This document shows, piece by piece, positions 26,215 through 34,724 of a stretch of DNA of 64,000 nucleotides (position 1 is the stretch's first letter; each line of letters starts with the position of its first letter). The stretch comes from Paenibacillus_F chitinolyticus_A. Lineage in GTDB: Bacteria; Bacillota; Bacilli; Paenibacillales; NBRC-103111. Location of the stretch: the NCBI RefSeq assembly GCF_045038035.1, contig NZ_CP173427.1:5208001-5272000 (forward strand), read 5' to 3'. Below the pieces are notes generated by a model, which worked only from the letters and a program-made list of their open reading frames with translations, ran no database searches and had not been told where the DNA came from. The position numbers were made by a program, and so were the translations under genes.

Positions 26215-26570
26215 GATGAGAGCATTAAAGAACTGGGCTTGAATTCTCAGCAGGGAAAATTAATAGCCTTCATCCATAAACATCAGGATCAAGGCCTTAT
26301 TCAGAAAGACCTCTCCGAACGTTCCATGTGCGCGGAGCAAGCATCACAAGCATGCTTCAGGGACTTGAGAAGAAGGGATATATCGAACGGAAGATCCCCG
26401 CTCACAACGAAAGGCAGAAGAACATCTACGTTCTGCCCAAGGGACTTGCCTTGATCAAAGACTTCGAACTATCCTTCCAACGGGTAGAAGAGAAGATTGT
26501 TCAGAATCTCAGCGAAGACGATCAGCAAGTTCTTCAACAACTTTTGACGAAGATCAATCAAAATCTGTAG
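26215..26570 (+). pseudogene. Truncated and frameshifted MarR-family regulator
   Basis: A MarR remnant begins abruptly inside the first domain (ELGLNSQQGKLIAFIHKHQD) with a stop just upstream and no start codon. At about 26322 one T is missing from a TTT run: frame 1 ends ...DLSER and frame 2 resumes H-V-R-G-A-S-I-T-S-M-L-Q, covering the recognition helix and wing (KKGYIERKIPAHNERQKNIY). About 20-30 N-terminal residues and the whole promoter region to the divergent SDR remnant are gone. It was probably the repressor of the SDR/MFS pair. Confidence 0.75.
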
Positions 26571-26639
26571 TCAATATTGAGATTATCCCCAGACAAATGC
26601 AACTTGAATATAAATTTCGCTGGGAGATGACGCGCCCGA

Positions 26640-26868
26640 AAGCAATAGCCTGTTTTTTTCATTATATGCATGTGATTTCCGTGTCCGCCCAACTCCCTTC
26701 GATTCCATCTAACGCAGCATTTCATAACAAGTGCTTCGTTGTGGTCGGGAAAGAGCGGGTTTCGGCGGTTGGCGTTTCATCGGGTAAACCGATCATGACA
26801 CAAACCACAATGTTTTTTTGATGCACGTCCATACCTGCACAATGGGTAACAATCGCTTCCCAAATCAA
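26640..26868 (-). mobile_element. IS110-family transposase remnant (N-terminal fragment)
   Basis: The minus strand from about 26868 encodes EAIVTHCAGMDVHQKNIVVC, the N-terminal DEDD RuvC-like start of IS110-family recombinases (conserved G-M-D-V-H with the first catalytic Asp), followed by the E-T-R-S-F-P-T-T-T-K-H-L-L segment. It then hits stops, with a further W/MESKGV-like trace out of frame. The rest of the gene (about 300 residues, including the Tnp_20 serine domain) is absent. The element is inactive. Confidence 0.75.
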
Positions 26869-27057
26869 TCCACCTCTCAAATGGTTGTACCAAAGATAGG
26901 TGGATTTGCTTAAAGAGAACCATTTTTCCGTGCATGATCTTTGCTGTCCTCTCGGACAGGAGTCAACATGGAGGGCTTTCGACCCGTAGCGTACTTCCAT
27001 CGTACAGAGGCGCTCCTTTTTTTACAAAGCTGAAATTGATCCATCTACAGGAATCTA
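26869..27057 (-). other. Upstream (LE) non-coding part of the IS110 remnant
   Basis: About 190 bases precede the transposase fragment without a coding frame and with hairpin-prone segments. In IS110 elements this left-end region encodes the bridge RNA that guides target and donor recognition. Whether the RNA is intact here cannot be told by eye. Confidence 0.35.
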
Positions 27058-27078
27058 ACGCAGAACGCTAGTTAAACA

Positions 27079-27108
27079 GTGAAGGGCTGCCGCGTGGCAG
27101 CCATTCAC
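27079..27108. repeat. Long hairpin in possible repeat element
   Basis: GTGAA-G-GGCTGCC, GCGT loop, GGCAGCC-A-TTCAC: a seven-base perfect stem extended by five more pairs after one mismatch. Flanking CTAACG/CGCTAACGGG/GGTTAG segments (27053-27128) add more inverted symmetry, and an ACGCTAACG sequence recurs at 29316-29324 beyond the SLH/lipoprotein pair. It may be a small palindromic intergenic repeat. Confidence 0.4.
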
Positions 27109-27165
27109 CCCGCTAACGGGCAGGTTAGTTGAGTCGGAATTCCTAACTAAACTCGATTCATTAAC

Positions 27166-27194
27166 TTGTCGATACATTCGTAGATACCTAAATT
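27166..27194 (+). promoter_or_regulatory. Sigma-A-like promoter for the second SLH gene
   Basis: TTGTCG, a 17-base spacer and TAAATT. The predicted start near 27201 leaves only a short leader before the ribosome site and start codon. Confidence 0.35.
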
Positions 27195-27214
27195 TACCGG
27201 ATGGGGTGGCAGAA

Positions 27215-28555
27215 TTGAAGGCAAAAATTATTATCACTTTTTTATTTATTTTTTCACTAGCATCCATGCCAAATGTAGGAGCAGCGAACACAGGAAACTT
27301 AAAAGACATTTCCGGGCATTGGGCTGAAGCGCAAATCAAATCAGCAGTCGTTAAAGGTTATGTAAATGGTTATCAAGATGGAACTTTCAAGCCTGAAGCT
27401 CCTGTGAGTGGAGAAGAGTTTTTGGCTATGATGGTGCGAGCGTTAAAAATCCCCACCGAATCCCAGCTCTCGGAGGAATCTTGGTTTTCCCCAATTTACA
27501 AATCGGCAGGTACAAGCGGTATTTATCAGGGGGATTATCAGAAAGGATGGGATCAACCACTCACCCGTGGTGACATGGCATTGACTTTAGAGAGGGCTAC
27601 TCGACAAAGGAGTTTTAAGCAATTGGTTGAATCGTCCCCACAAAGTAGGATACAGGACATCGATTCGATGCACAAAAATATGGAATCCAAACAAATGGTG
27701 TATGAATCGGTAAGGCGAGGGCTGATGACGGGCACAAGCTCTACCGAATTATCACTTGATTCCGCCACAACTCGTGCTCAGGCTGTAGTAGTTATTGAAC
27801 GAGTCATTTCTTATAATGCGGGGAAAAGTTTACCGATTGACCGACATACTTTGGAAGTCGCAGAAGTATTCTGGCATTCAACTAATCTGTTCACTGTTTG
27901 GTCGAATTTTCTCGGCATAGAAAATGCCAATAAATTTGATACGACAAAGTTACATATAGAGACCGATTTTTTCGTCGGTGACATTACCGGACTTTATATC
28001 ATCGACGCTAATGACCCAGACTCACCATACTGGGATAAAATACAATATCCATTAAGTGAATTGTATAGAAATTCGTACAAAGAAGCTTATCCGGTAGAAG
28101 ATATTAAAGATGCTTATTATATTGTTCACAGTATTTCTGAAAATGAAATAGAAAATTCTCAACATCGTGCACCTATAAATATCAACATACATGGGGTAGG
28201 AGAGGATCCTCTAACTTATTTCAATGCTGGGGACGTATCTGCCATGCGGGAAAGACTTGAGAAAGGGTCTTTTGAAGTAAAGGAAGTGCTCCTTTTAAGA
28301 AAACATACTGTACCCAAGGCTGGCGAAGCGCAGCATCACATAAACGGCAAATATTTTGATTCAAAGGCAGCTGTTCGCATCTACATAGTGCCCAAATACA
28401 ACGTTCTTGTAGACAAAATAACGATCGATGTTTCTTCAACTATGATTGGCGATCGTAAAAATCAACGAGTCTTGAATATATGGCCTACTGGCATTCGTAC
28501 TTTGAAACCAAATGCTAGTGATGTTGAGCTATACATGTTGGAGGAATTAAATTAA
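27215..28555 (+). CDS. Secreted SLH-domain protein of unknown function
   Basis: A 446-residue secreted protein. A TTG at 27215 behind GGGGTGG gives a compact signal peptide (MKAKIIITFLFIFSLASMPN as translated from the start); the GTG at 27206 is the alternative. Two to three SLH repeats occupy about residues 25-205 (DISGHWAEAQIKSAVVKGYV with G-Y-Q-D-G-T-F-K-P, and a degenerate repeat ending TTRAQAVVVIERV). The C-terminal 240 residues match no family known to me. SLH repeats at the N-terminus, unlike the other SLH protein in this window, put the unknown domain outermost. The DNA is AT-rich and it lies next to an IS110 remnant. Confidence 0.8.
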   Translation: MKAKIIITFLFIFSLASMPNVGAANTGNLKDISGHWAEAQIKSAVVKGYVNGYQDGTFKPEAPVSGEEFLAMMVRALKIPTESQLSEESWFSPIYKSAGTSGIYQGDYQKGWDQPLTRGDMALTLERATRQRSFKQLVESSPQSRIQDIDSMHKNMESKQMVYESVRRGLMTGTSSTELSLDSATTRAQAVVVIERVISYNAGKSLPIDRHTLEVAEVFWHSTNLFTVWSNFLGIENANKFDTTKLHIETDFFVGDITGLYIIDANDPDSPYWDKIQYPLSELYRNSYKEAYPVEDIKDAYYIVHSISENEIENSQHRAPININIHGVGEDPLTYFNAGDVSAMRERLEKGSFEVKEVLLLRKHTVPKAGEAQHHINGKYFDSKAAVRIYIVPKYNVLVDKITIDVSSTMIGDRKNQRVLNIWPTGIRTLKPNASDVELYMLEELN

Positions 28556-28771
28556 GGATTTGAATGACGTAACGCTTACTTACCCTTTCACACTCATTAC
28601 CATTTAATACCATATTGTATGGGAGTATATCTAATAATGATAGTTGTTTTGTTACTTACAATGCCGAAAAATAAAAAGAAACTATTGGCCATTCTACTAG
28701 AAAATAGGCAATTTCGAAGCGAATTTGCTTGAAGCTTTGAAAGAGTGGATCAAGTTTAGGAGGTGATTTTT

Positions 28772-29233
28772 TTGTTAAGAAAAATCTGTATCATTCTCGT
28801 ATTAGTTTTAAGCTCCTTGACTCTCGGGTGTTCACAAGAGGAATCAAAACCATTAGTTATACCAAGCGAATATCAACATGCTAAGGAGATGCTCGATCAT
28901 TTATACAATGAGGGGCTCAACATTCAAGAAATTCATAACTCTAAGTACACTGCATTCTTTAATACAAATCCTAATAACTCGATGTACATTAAAACAGATA
29001 TGGGAATATTCGAACTTGTACATCTTGAACGTAAGAACGGCAAGGAAATAGATATTGTAGTACAGGAAGCTACTGATAATGGGGAATATAAATATGTAGT
29101 TTCAGAAAGTGGTGTGGACCGACTATTAATCCTAGGCGCAGAAAACTATTTTAATAAATCGGACGAATACATTACTATTGCGAGAAATAAAGATTTAAAT
29201 GAGAAAATTAAACAAGCTCTAAAAGCTCAATAA
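28772..29233 (+). CDS. Small lipoprotein of unknown function
   Basis: A 153-residue lipoprotein. The TTG start follows AGGAGGTG with good spacing; the upstream in-frame GTG overlaps that site. The signal peptide ends in lipobox L-T-L-G-C, with Cys20 as the lipidation site. The mature part is acidic to neutral and mixed alpha/beta (EYQHAKEMLDHLYNEG, then MYIKTDMGIFELVHLE) and matches no family known to me. It is AT-rich like the SLH gene before it and is followed by two terminators. Confidence 0.7.
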   Translation: MLRKICIILVLVLSSLTLGCSQEESKPLVIPSEYQHAKEMLDHLYNEGLNIQEIHNSKYTAFFNTNPNNSMYIKTDMGIFELVHLERKNGKEIDIVVQEATDNGEYKYVVSESGVDRLLILGAENYFNKSDEYITIARNKDLNEKIKQALKAQ

Positions 29234-29342
29234 ACCTAATTGTATATTCGGGAATCGTGTGCATTGGCTCAGTCCAAGCAAGTCTGTGCTCCCCTCTCCA
29301 TGATTAAAGTTTGTTACGCTAACGAGAAACGATAGTGCAATC

Positions 29343-29371
29343 ACCGCCCGTTCAAGAGGCGGTTTTCTTTT
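29343..29371 (+). terminator. Terminator of the lipoprotein gene
   Basis: ACCGCC / GGCGGT stem with a nine-base loop and a TTTTCTTTT tail, about 110 bases past the lipoprotein stop. Confidence 0.75.
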
Positions 29372-29413
29372 GCACAAAAATCAACACTTAACAATAACAG
29401 AGCCTAAATAATA

Positions 29414-29460
29414 GAAGACACCTTAGAGCGATTTCCATCACTCTAAGGTGTCTTCGTTTT
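29414..29460. terminator. Bidirectional terminator between lipoprotein gene and groEL
   Basis: A 15-base perfect stem GAAGACACCTTAGAG / CTCTAAGGTGTCTTC with a 12-base loop, followed by GTTTT on the plus strand and TATTATTT on the minus strand. It ends the groESL transcript and backs up the lipoprotein terminator. Confidence 0.8.
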
Positions 29461-29520
29461 ACACAATGTGGGCAAACCTCCAAGGAGAAATCCTTGCCAC
29501 TACAGGCTTTGCAGCCTATC

Positions 29521-31149
29521 TTACATCATGCCGCCCATTCCCCCCATGCCGCCCATGTCAGGCATAGCAGGTTTGTCTTTTTCAGGCTTGTCGGCGATAA
29601 CCGCTTCGGTTGTCAGGAACATAGCCGCAACGGATGCCGCGTTTTGCAGGGCGGAACGCGTTACTTTCGCCGGATCGACGATACCGGCTTCGATCATGTT
29701 CACCCACTCGCCAGTAGCGGCGTTGTAGCCGATACCGGTCGTTTCTTTCTTCAGACGCTCAACGATTACGGAGCCTTCTTGGCCAGCGTTCGCGGCGATC
29801 GTGCGAACCGGCTCTTCCAGAGCGCGCAGAACGATGTTCACGCCTGTTTTCTCGTCGCCGTCGGAACCTACAGCGGCAACTGCATTGTACACGCTCACGA
29901 GGGCTGTACCGCCGCCTGCTACGATGCCTTCCTCAACCGCAGCGCGAGTAGCATTCAGTGCGTCTTCGATACGCAGTTTGCGCTCTTTCAGCTCGGTTTC
30001 GGTAGCGGCGCCGACTTTAATTACGGCTACGCCGCCGGCAAGTTTAGCCAGACGCTCTTGCAGTTTTTCTTTATCGAACTCGGAAGTGGTTTCTTCCAGC
30101 TGCGCTTTGATTTGGGAAACACGCGCATCGATGTCTTCTTTAGCGCCGGCGCCATCGACAACGATCGTGTTTTCTTTGGTTACACGGATTTGACGAGCCG
30201 TACCCAGTTGTTGCACCGTAGCGGATTTCAGCTCAAGGCCGAGTTCCTCGGTGATCACTTGGCCGCCTGTCAGGGCAGCGATATCCTGCAGCATAGCTTT
30301 GCGGCGGTCGCCGAAGCCAGGAGCTTTGACAGCCACGCAAGTGAACGTACCGCGCAGACGGTTAACGACCAGCGTAGCCAGCGCTTCGCCTTCTACGTCT
30401 TCAGCGATGATCAGGAGCTGCTTGCCTTGTTGAACCACTTTTTCAAGGACCGGAAGGATTTCTTGGATGTTCGTGATCTTCTTGTCGGTGATCAGAACGT
30501 AAGGGTTCTCCAGAACGGCTTCCATTTTGTCCGTGTCCGTAATCATGTACGGGGAGATGTATCCGCGGTCGAACTGCATGCCTTCAACCACTTCAAGCTC
30601 AGTCGCGAATCCTTTGGATTCTTCAACGGTGATAACGCCGTCTTTGCCGACTTTCTCCATCGCTTCGGCGATCAGTTCGCCAACTTCGTCGTCAGCAGCG
30701 GAGATGGCCGCTACTTGAGCGATGCTTTGCTTGCCTTCGATAGGCTTCGCAATGCTTGCAAGCTCTTCGACAGCCGCGCGAACGGCTTTGTCGATACCTT
30801 TGCGGATAACCATCGGGTTAGCGCCCGCGGTTACGTTTTTCAGACCTTCGCGAATCATCGCTTGAGCCAGAACCGTAGCCGTAGTCGTACCGTCACCGGC
30901 AACATCGTTAGTTTTGGTCGCGACTTCTTTTACAAGCTGTGCGCCCATGTTCTCGAAAGCGTCTTCGAGTTCGATTTCTTTCGCGATCGTCACACCGTCA
31001 TTGGTGATGAGCGGGCTTCCGAATTTTTTCTCAAGTACTACGTTGCGGCCTTTAGGTCCAAGTGTTACTTTAACTGCGTTCGCCAGAGCGTCCACACCGC
31101 GAAGCATTGCACGGCGCGCGTCTTCACTAAACATAATGTCTTTTGCCAT
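29521..31149 (-). CDS. groL: Chaperonin GroEL (60 kDa)
   Basis: A 542-residue chaperonin subunit that forms the 14-mer folding cage with GroES and uses ATP. It has the ATP-binding motif G-D-G-T-T-T-A-T-V (about residues 86-94), the conserved AAVEEGIVAGGGTAL near 400-415, and the C-terminal GGM tail (GGMGGMGGMM). GGAGGG precedes the ATG. It is the second gene of the groES-groEL operon under the CIRCE element upstream of groES. Confidence 0.99.
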   Translation of the reverse strand: MAKDIMFSEDARRAMLRGVDALANAVKVTLGPKGRNVVLEKKFGSPLITNDGVTIAKEIELEDAFENMGAQLVKEVATKTNDVAGDGTTTATVLAQAMIREGLKNVTAGANPMVIRKGIDKAVRAAVEELASIAKPIEGKQSIAQVAAISAADDEVGELIAEAMEKVGKDGVITVEESKGFATELEVVEGMQFDRGYISPYMITDTDKMEAVLENPYVLITDKKITNIQEILPVLEKVVQQGKQLLIIAEDVEGEALATLVVNRLRGTFTCVAVKAPGFGDRRKAMLQDIAALTGGQVITEELGLELKSATVQQLGTARQIRVTKENTIVVDGAGAKEDIDARVSQIKAQLEETTSEFDKEKLQERLAKLAGGVAVIKVGAATETELKERKLRIEDALNATRAAVEEGIVAGGGTALVSVYNAVAAVGSDGDEKTGVNIVLRALEEPVRTIAANAGQEGSVIVERLKKETTGIGYNAATGEWVNMIEAGIVDPAKVTRSALQNAASVAAMFLTTEAVIADKPEKDKPAMPDMGGMGGMGGMM

Positions 31150-31286
31150 CGTTAAAACCCTCCCTGAAATGGTTGATTCTGCTTACAGGTTCATGTGCAT
31201 CTATATCGATTCCGATAACCGGCCTTGGCCGAGGCTTCAGGCGGTAAGTATTCAAATGAGTGGCTTAAGTATGTGAATCCGCTAAA

Positions 31287-31568
31287 TTAGGCTAAGATAG
31301 CGAGGATATCGCTCTCACGCATAATCAACAGCTCGCGGCCCTCGTATTTCACTTCAGTCCCTGCGTATTTGGAGAAAATAACGCGGTCGCCTTCTTTAAC
31401 TTCCAGCTCAACGCGCTCGCCGTCTTTCAGCGTGCCGCTTCCAACTGCTACAACTTTGCCTTCCTGCGGCTTTTCTTTAGCTGTGTCCGGAAGCACGATG
31501 CCACTAGCAGTCGTCTCCTCTTTCGCAATGGCTTCAATGATAACGCGATCACCCAACGGTTTGATCAT
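31287..31568 (-). CDS. groS: Co-chaperonin GroES (10 kDa)
   Basis: A 93-residue lid subunit for GroEL. It shows the mobile-loop segment (EETTASGIVLPDTAKEKPQE, residues about 17-36), the beta-barrel core with G-D-R-V-I-F-S-K-Y-A-G-T-E, and the C-terminal E-S-D-I-L-A-I. AAGGAGG precedes the ATG. It is the first gene of the heat-shock operon, 138 bases ahead of groEL. Confidence 0.99.
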   Translation of the reverse strand: MIKPLGDRVIIEAIAKEETTASGIVLPDTAKEKPQEGKVVAVGSGTLKDGERVELEVKEGDRVIFSKYAGTEVKYEGRELLIMRESDILAILA

Positions 31569-31618
31569 GGATAAATAGCCTCCTTCAGTTTAGTTTGTAG
31601 TCAATGGATTTTTAGATT

Positions 31619-31645
31619 TTAGCACTCAAACATCTCAAGTGCTAA
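31619..31645 (-). promoter_or_regulatory. CIRCE element (HrcA operator)
   Basis: TTAGCACTC - N9 - AAGTGCTAA, one mismatch from the consensus TTAGCACTC-N9-GAGTGCTAA. It lies between the groES promoter and the groES ribosome site, the classical position for HrcA repression. Confidence 0.97.
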
Positions 31646-31656
31646 CAACACTTTTA

Positions 31657-31685
31657 ATGATAATGATTTTGCCATCGTTTTGCAA
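31657..31685 (-). promoter_or_regulatory. groES-groEL promoter
   Basis: On the minus strand TTGCAA (31685-31680), a 17-base spacer and TATCAT (31662-31657). The start point falls near the first base of CIRCE, as expected for a HrcA-controlled sigma-A promoter. Confidence 0.7.
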
Positions 31686-31943
31686 GTGGGTTTTGTTAAA
31701 TTTTATTGTTTTGCCGCAAAAAGCCGAATGGAAGCTGTTCCCAAGGAAACGCCTCCCCCATTGTTCCCCGACTGCCGGAATTTCATTCGTCTTGTAATCC
31801 GATTTTACCGGCCCGGGCGAAAAAACGGTTCCAACTTCGTATCCTATGCGCTGCCGGCTCTCTTAAGAAGAGGAATACGGCACTTTTCCGGCAGCATCGC
31901 GGTCATTCCAAGGAACGCTACCCCTTCCTCTTTGGCCCCGATC

Positions 31944-31976
31944 CGAAAAAAACGGGCCGTCTTCCGACAGCCCGTT
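31944..31976 (-). terminator. Terminator of the tatC transcript
   Basis: AACGGGC / GCCCGTT arms with a 12-base loop; the minus strand continues into TTTTTTT. The stem overlaps the tatC stop codon. From here to the groES promoter (about 31690-31940) no gene is seen. Confidence 0.85.
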
Positions 31977-32730
31977 ACTTTTGTGCCCCGTATTCCGCTT
32001 CCCAGGCCGCGTCCTGGACAAGCTGTTTGCGATAAATAAAACCCGAAAGCAGGACGCTGAACTCATACAGCACAATCATCGGCAGCGCCACAAGAATAGC
32101 GGAGATTGCGTCCGGCGGCGTGATGACGGTCGAGAGGATGACCAGAACCATATAAGCGTAACGGCGCATTTTGGCCAGCCGCTTGGGGTTCAGAATGCGC
32201 AGTTTTGTCAGAAACATCACCACGATCGGAAGCTCGAACAGAACCGAAAGTGGCAAAATAATGTTAAACATGAACGAAAAATACTGAGCTGCCCCATAGA
32301 GCTCGGTAATTCCCATGGAGTGGCTGATCGCCGTCGTAAAGTAAAAAGCCATCGGAAACACGACAAAATATCCGAAAGCAAGACCAGCCAGGAACAGGAC
32401 AACCGCTCCCGGAATGTAGAGAATCGACGCTTTCTGCTCGCTTTCCCGGAGCCCCGGACTTACAAACGCCCAGATATGGTAAAGGATCACCGGCAGTGTA
32501 ATGAGCAGAGCCACGACAAAGCCGAAGTTCATGTATAAACGGAGCGCATCCCACGGTGAAAATACATGCCACGCGATTTTATCGGCCGGAGGCACGGATT
32601 TCAGAAAAAGGATGACGTTCTTGGCGAAAACAAGGCCGATGACGAGGCCGATGACCAGGACTCCCAGCACCCAGAAGATCCGCTTGCGCAGCTCCGCCAG
32701 ATGCTCGACCAGAGGTTGTTCTTTATCCAT
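31975..32730 (-). CDS. tatC: Twin-arginine translocase subunit TatC
   Basis: A 251-residue, six-TM receptor of the Tat pathway that binds twin-arginine signal peptides of folded cargo. The N-terminal cytoplasmic motif H-L-A-E-L-R-K-R (residues 10-17) and the first periplasmic loop with a conserved Pro are typical. It lies downstream of tatA in the two-component TatA-TatC arrangement of Bacillales, corresponding to tatAy-tatCy. Confidence 0.97.
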   Translation of the reverse strand: MDKEQPLVEHLAELRKRIFWVLGVLVIGLVIGLVFAKNVILFLKSVPPADKIAWHVFSPWDALRLYMNFGFVVALLITLPVILYHIWAFVSPGLRESEQKASILYIPGAVVLFLAGLAFGYFVVFPMAFYFTTAISHSMGITELYGAAQYFSFMFNIILPLSVLFELPIVVMFLTKLRILNPKRLAKMRRYAYMVLVILSTVITPPDAISAILVALPMIVLYEFSVLLSGFIYRKQLVQDAAWEAEYGAQK

Positions 32731-32773
32731 GCAGCACCAACCTATCTACGTATAGCTTCACTGAACCGGAACC

Positions 32774-33079
32774 TTAGTCGGGAAGCCGGCGGGGGTTGTC
32801 CGAAACCGCCCGTTCACTGCTCGCCGCCGGTGCGGGAGCGGCTTGCGTTAAAGAGGCTGGCGCCGGAACTTCTTCGGGCGCTGCAGCGGCTGACTTGACC
32901 TCGGCCGCTTTCTTGTCCGCCTGGTCATGCTCGGACATCATATCGCGCGCGCCCTTCTTGAACTCGCTCAAGGTACGTCCGAAAGCTCTCCCGAGCTCGG
33001 GAAGCTTGTTCGGTCCGAACAACAGCAGACACACGACGGCAACCAGCAAAATTTCGGTAAAGCCTATATTTTGAAACAT
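32774..33079 (-). CDS. tatA: Twin-arginine translocase subunit TatA/E
   Basis: A 101-residue pore-forming subunit. The N-terminal TM helix (ILLVAVVCLLLF, residues 9-20) is followed by the F-G-P-N-K-L-P-E-L-G hinge and an amphipathic helix (RAFGRTLSEFKKG). A variable Ala/Pro-rich tail makes it longer than the usual 60-70 residues. The ATG at 33079 has AAGGAGGAAA about ten bases upstream; the track of in-frame codons above it overlaps that site. It is followed by tatC after 43 bases. Confidence 0.96.
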   Translation of the reverse strand: MFQNIGFTEILLVAVVCLLLFGPNKLPELGRAFGRTLSEFKKGARDMMSEHDQADKKAAEVKSAAAAPEEVPAPASLTQAAPAPAASSERAVSDNPRRLPD

Positions 33080-33109
33080 CCGGAATGTTTCCTCCTTCAA
33101 AATGTGTAA

Positions 33110-34198
33110 TCAGCAGCCGAGCAGGCCGCCGTATCCCATCTCCGTAATATCTTCGCGGAAAATCTCTTCCCCGGCGCAGATACGCGGGAGAAGCACGTCG
33201 AAGGACGTGTACGGATCGTGCATCACGCAGCCCGGCAGTCCCATTACCGGGACGCTGCCGATGTAAGCCATCATCAGCATCGAGCCGGGCAGCATCGGCG
33301 TCCCGTAGCTGACGATGCGGGCACCCGCCCGGGATATGGCTCCGGGCGTGCGGTCGTCGGGATCGACCGACATGCCGCCGGTGACCAGGATGAGATCCGC
33401 ACCGAGTCCGAGGAAATGCCGGATCTCGGTTACGATCGCATCCATGTCGTCCGGCGTGAACCGCTGGTCGATCACTTTCGAGCCAAGCGCTTCGACTTTG
33501 GCTCGCACGACAGGGCCGAATTTGTCCCCGATTCGGCCTTTGAACACTTCGCTGCCGGTGGTGATCAGACCCACCCGCAGGCTGCGGAACGGCTTCACGG
33601 CGACAAGCCCCGCCGCTGCCGCCGGAAGCGGCACCCTCGCCGCATCCGCCGGGCCGCCGCTCAGCGGCTCCAAACTCACGGCGTTCGAAGCCGGAGCGCT
33701 TCTCCGCTGCGCAGCAAGCCGTTCCACGCGGGCGACAGGCTCCTCCTCGATGACGAGCGGAATGACCCGGGTCCCCGCGAGAGGCTGCCCGGGCTTAACG
33801 ACCGTATTCGTGCGGATGGTCGACATTACGATGCGGCCTATGCCGTTGACTTGATCGACGAACGCTTTGTCGATCTTGGCAAGCCCGTGAATCGCCGATT
33901 TCAGCGTCACCTTGCCTTCGTGCGGTTCCGTCCGTTCGGTATTCGCTCCCCGCACGGCGCTCGCCAGACGAAGAGCCGCCTCATCCTCGTGAAGGTAGCC
34001 TTCGGCAAGCTCAAGCACGTAAATATGCTCCTTGCCGATGCTTAGCAAAGCGGGAATATCTTCTTCCGAAATCTGGTGGCCTTTGCGGAACAAGCTCCCC
34101 TTGAACTCTCCCGGGATAATCCGGGTCAAGTCGTGAGCGAGGACCAGACCGACCGCATCCTCCACTTTTACTTCACGAAGCATCGGGTCAGCTTTCAT
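33110..34198 (-). CDS. Molybdopterin-binding protein (MoeA/MogA-fold)
   Basis: A 362-residue protein of the molybdopterin-binding family (COG0303-like). The N-terminal half is a beta-rich domain (SLFRKGHQISEEDIPALLSI). The C-terminal MoCF_biosynth domain has L-I-L-V-T-G-G-M-S-V-D-P-D-D (about residues 285-298) and G-L-P-G-C-V-M-H-D-P at about 330. It lacks the full MoeA domain order, so its exact role (molybdate insertion or regulation) is open. It overlaps the mogA end by 11 bases (start ATG at 34198; an ATG at 34204 is also possible) and precedes tatA, which exports many molybdoenzymes. Confidence 0.88.
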   Translation of the reverse strand: MKADPMLREVKVEDAVGLVLAHDLTRIIPGEFKGSLFRKGHQISEEDIPALLSIGKEHIYVLELAEGYLHEDEAALRLASAVRGANTERTEPHEGKVTLKSAIHGLAKIDKAFVDQVNGIGRIVMSTIRTNTVVKPGQPLAGTRVIPLVIEEEPVARVERLAAQRRSAPASNAVSLEPLSGGPADAARVPLPAAAAGLVAVKPFRSLRVGLITTGSEVFKGRIGDKFGPVVRAKVEALGSKVIDQRFTPDDMDAIVTEIRHFLGLGADLILVTGGMSVDPDDRTPGAISRAGARIVSYGTPMLPGSMLMMAYIGSVPVMGLPGCVMHDPYTSFDVLLPRICAGEEIFREDITEMGYGGLLGC

Positions 34199-34688
34199 CC
34201 GCATGCTCCTGCTCCCGGCCCGTTAGGATCGACAAGGCATGAGGGAGCACGTCAATAACGGCCATGAGACTTTCATGGACACCCTTGGGGCTTCCCGGCA
34301 GGTTAATGATCAGCGTAGAGCCCCGGATTCCGGTCACCGCTCGCGAAAGCATAGCCCGAGGAGACTTCTCGATCGATTTCATCCGCATGGCTTCGGCAAA
34401 ACCGGGTGCCGAACGGTCGATGACGCTCAAGGTCGCCTCCGGGGTAACGTCCCGGGCCGCAAGACCCGTTCCGCCTGTCGTCAAGATGAGATCCGCCTGA
34501 AAGTAGTCGGTCATTTCTATAAGAGCCGCCATAATTTCGTCCATTTCATCCGGTACGACGCGGTATTCAATGATATCTCCTTGAATCTCTTCCTCTACCA
34601 GCTCGCGGATGACTTGGGCGCTCGTATCTTCCCGTTCTCCCCTCGATCCGCGGTCACTGGCAGTTAGAATCGCAACTTTCCAGCGCAT
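34188..34688 (-). CDS. mog: Molybdenum cofactor biosynthesis protein MogA/MoaB
   Basis: A 166-residue MoCF-fold enzyme that adenylylates molybdopterin before metal insertion. It shows V-A-I-L-T-A-S-D-R-G at the N-terminus and the L-I-L-T-T-G-G-T-G-L-A-A-R-D-V-T-P-E motif at about residues 63-80, which binds molybdopterin. AGAGGTGA precedes the ATG at 34688; a GTG at 34697 would overlap it. It is in operon order fthC-like, moaC, mogA, molybdopterin-binding protein. Confidence 0.95.
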   Translation of the reverse strand: MRWKVAILTASDRGSRGEREDTSAQVIRELVEEEIQGDIIEYRVVPDEMDEIMAALIEMTDYFQADLILTTGGTGLAARDVTPEATLSVIDRSAPGFAEAMRMKSIEKSPRAMLSRAVTGIRGSTLIINLPGSPKGVHESLMAVIDVLPHALSILTGREQEHADES

Positions 34689-34724
34689 TCCTCTCACCTC
34701 TTCCTCTACTGTAACAAAATTTGA

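Noticed and set aside
29494..31155. Long plus-strand ORF (553 codons) across groEL
   Set aside because: It is the mirror frame of groEL; composition and lack of start signals mark it as a shadow.
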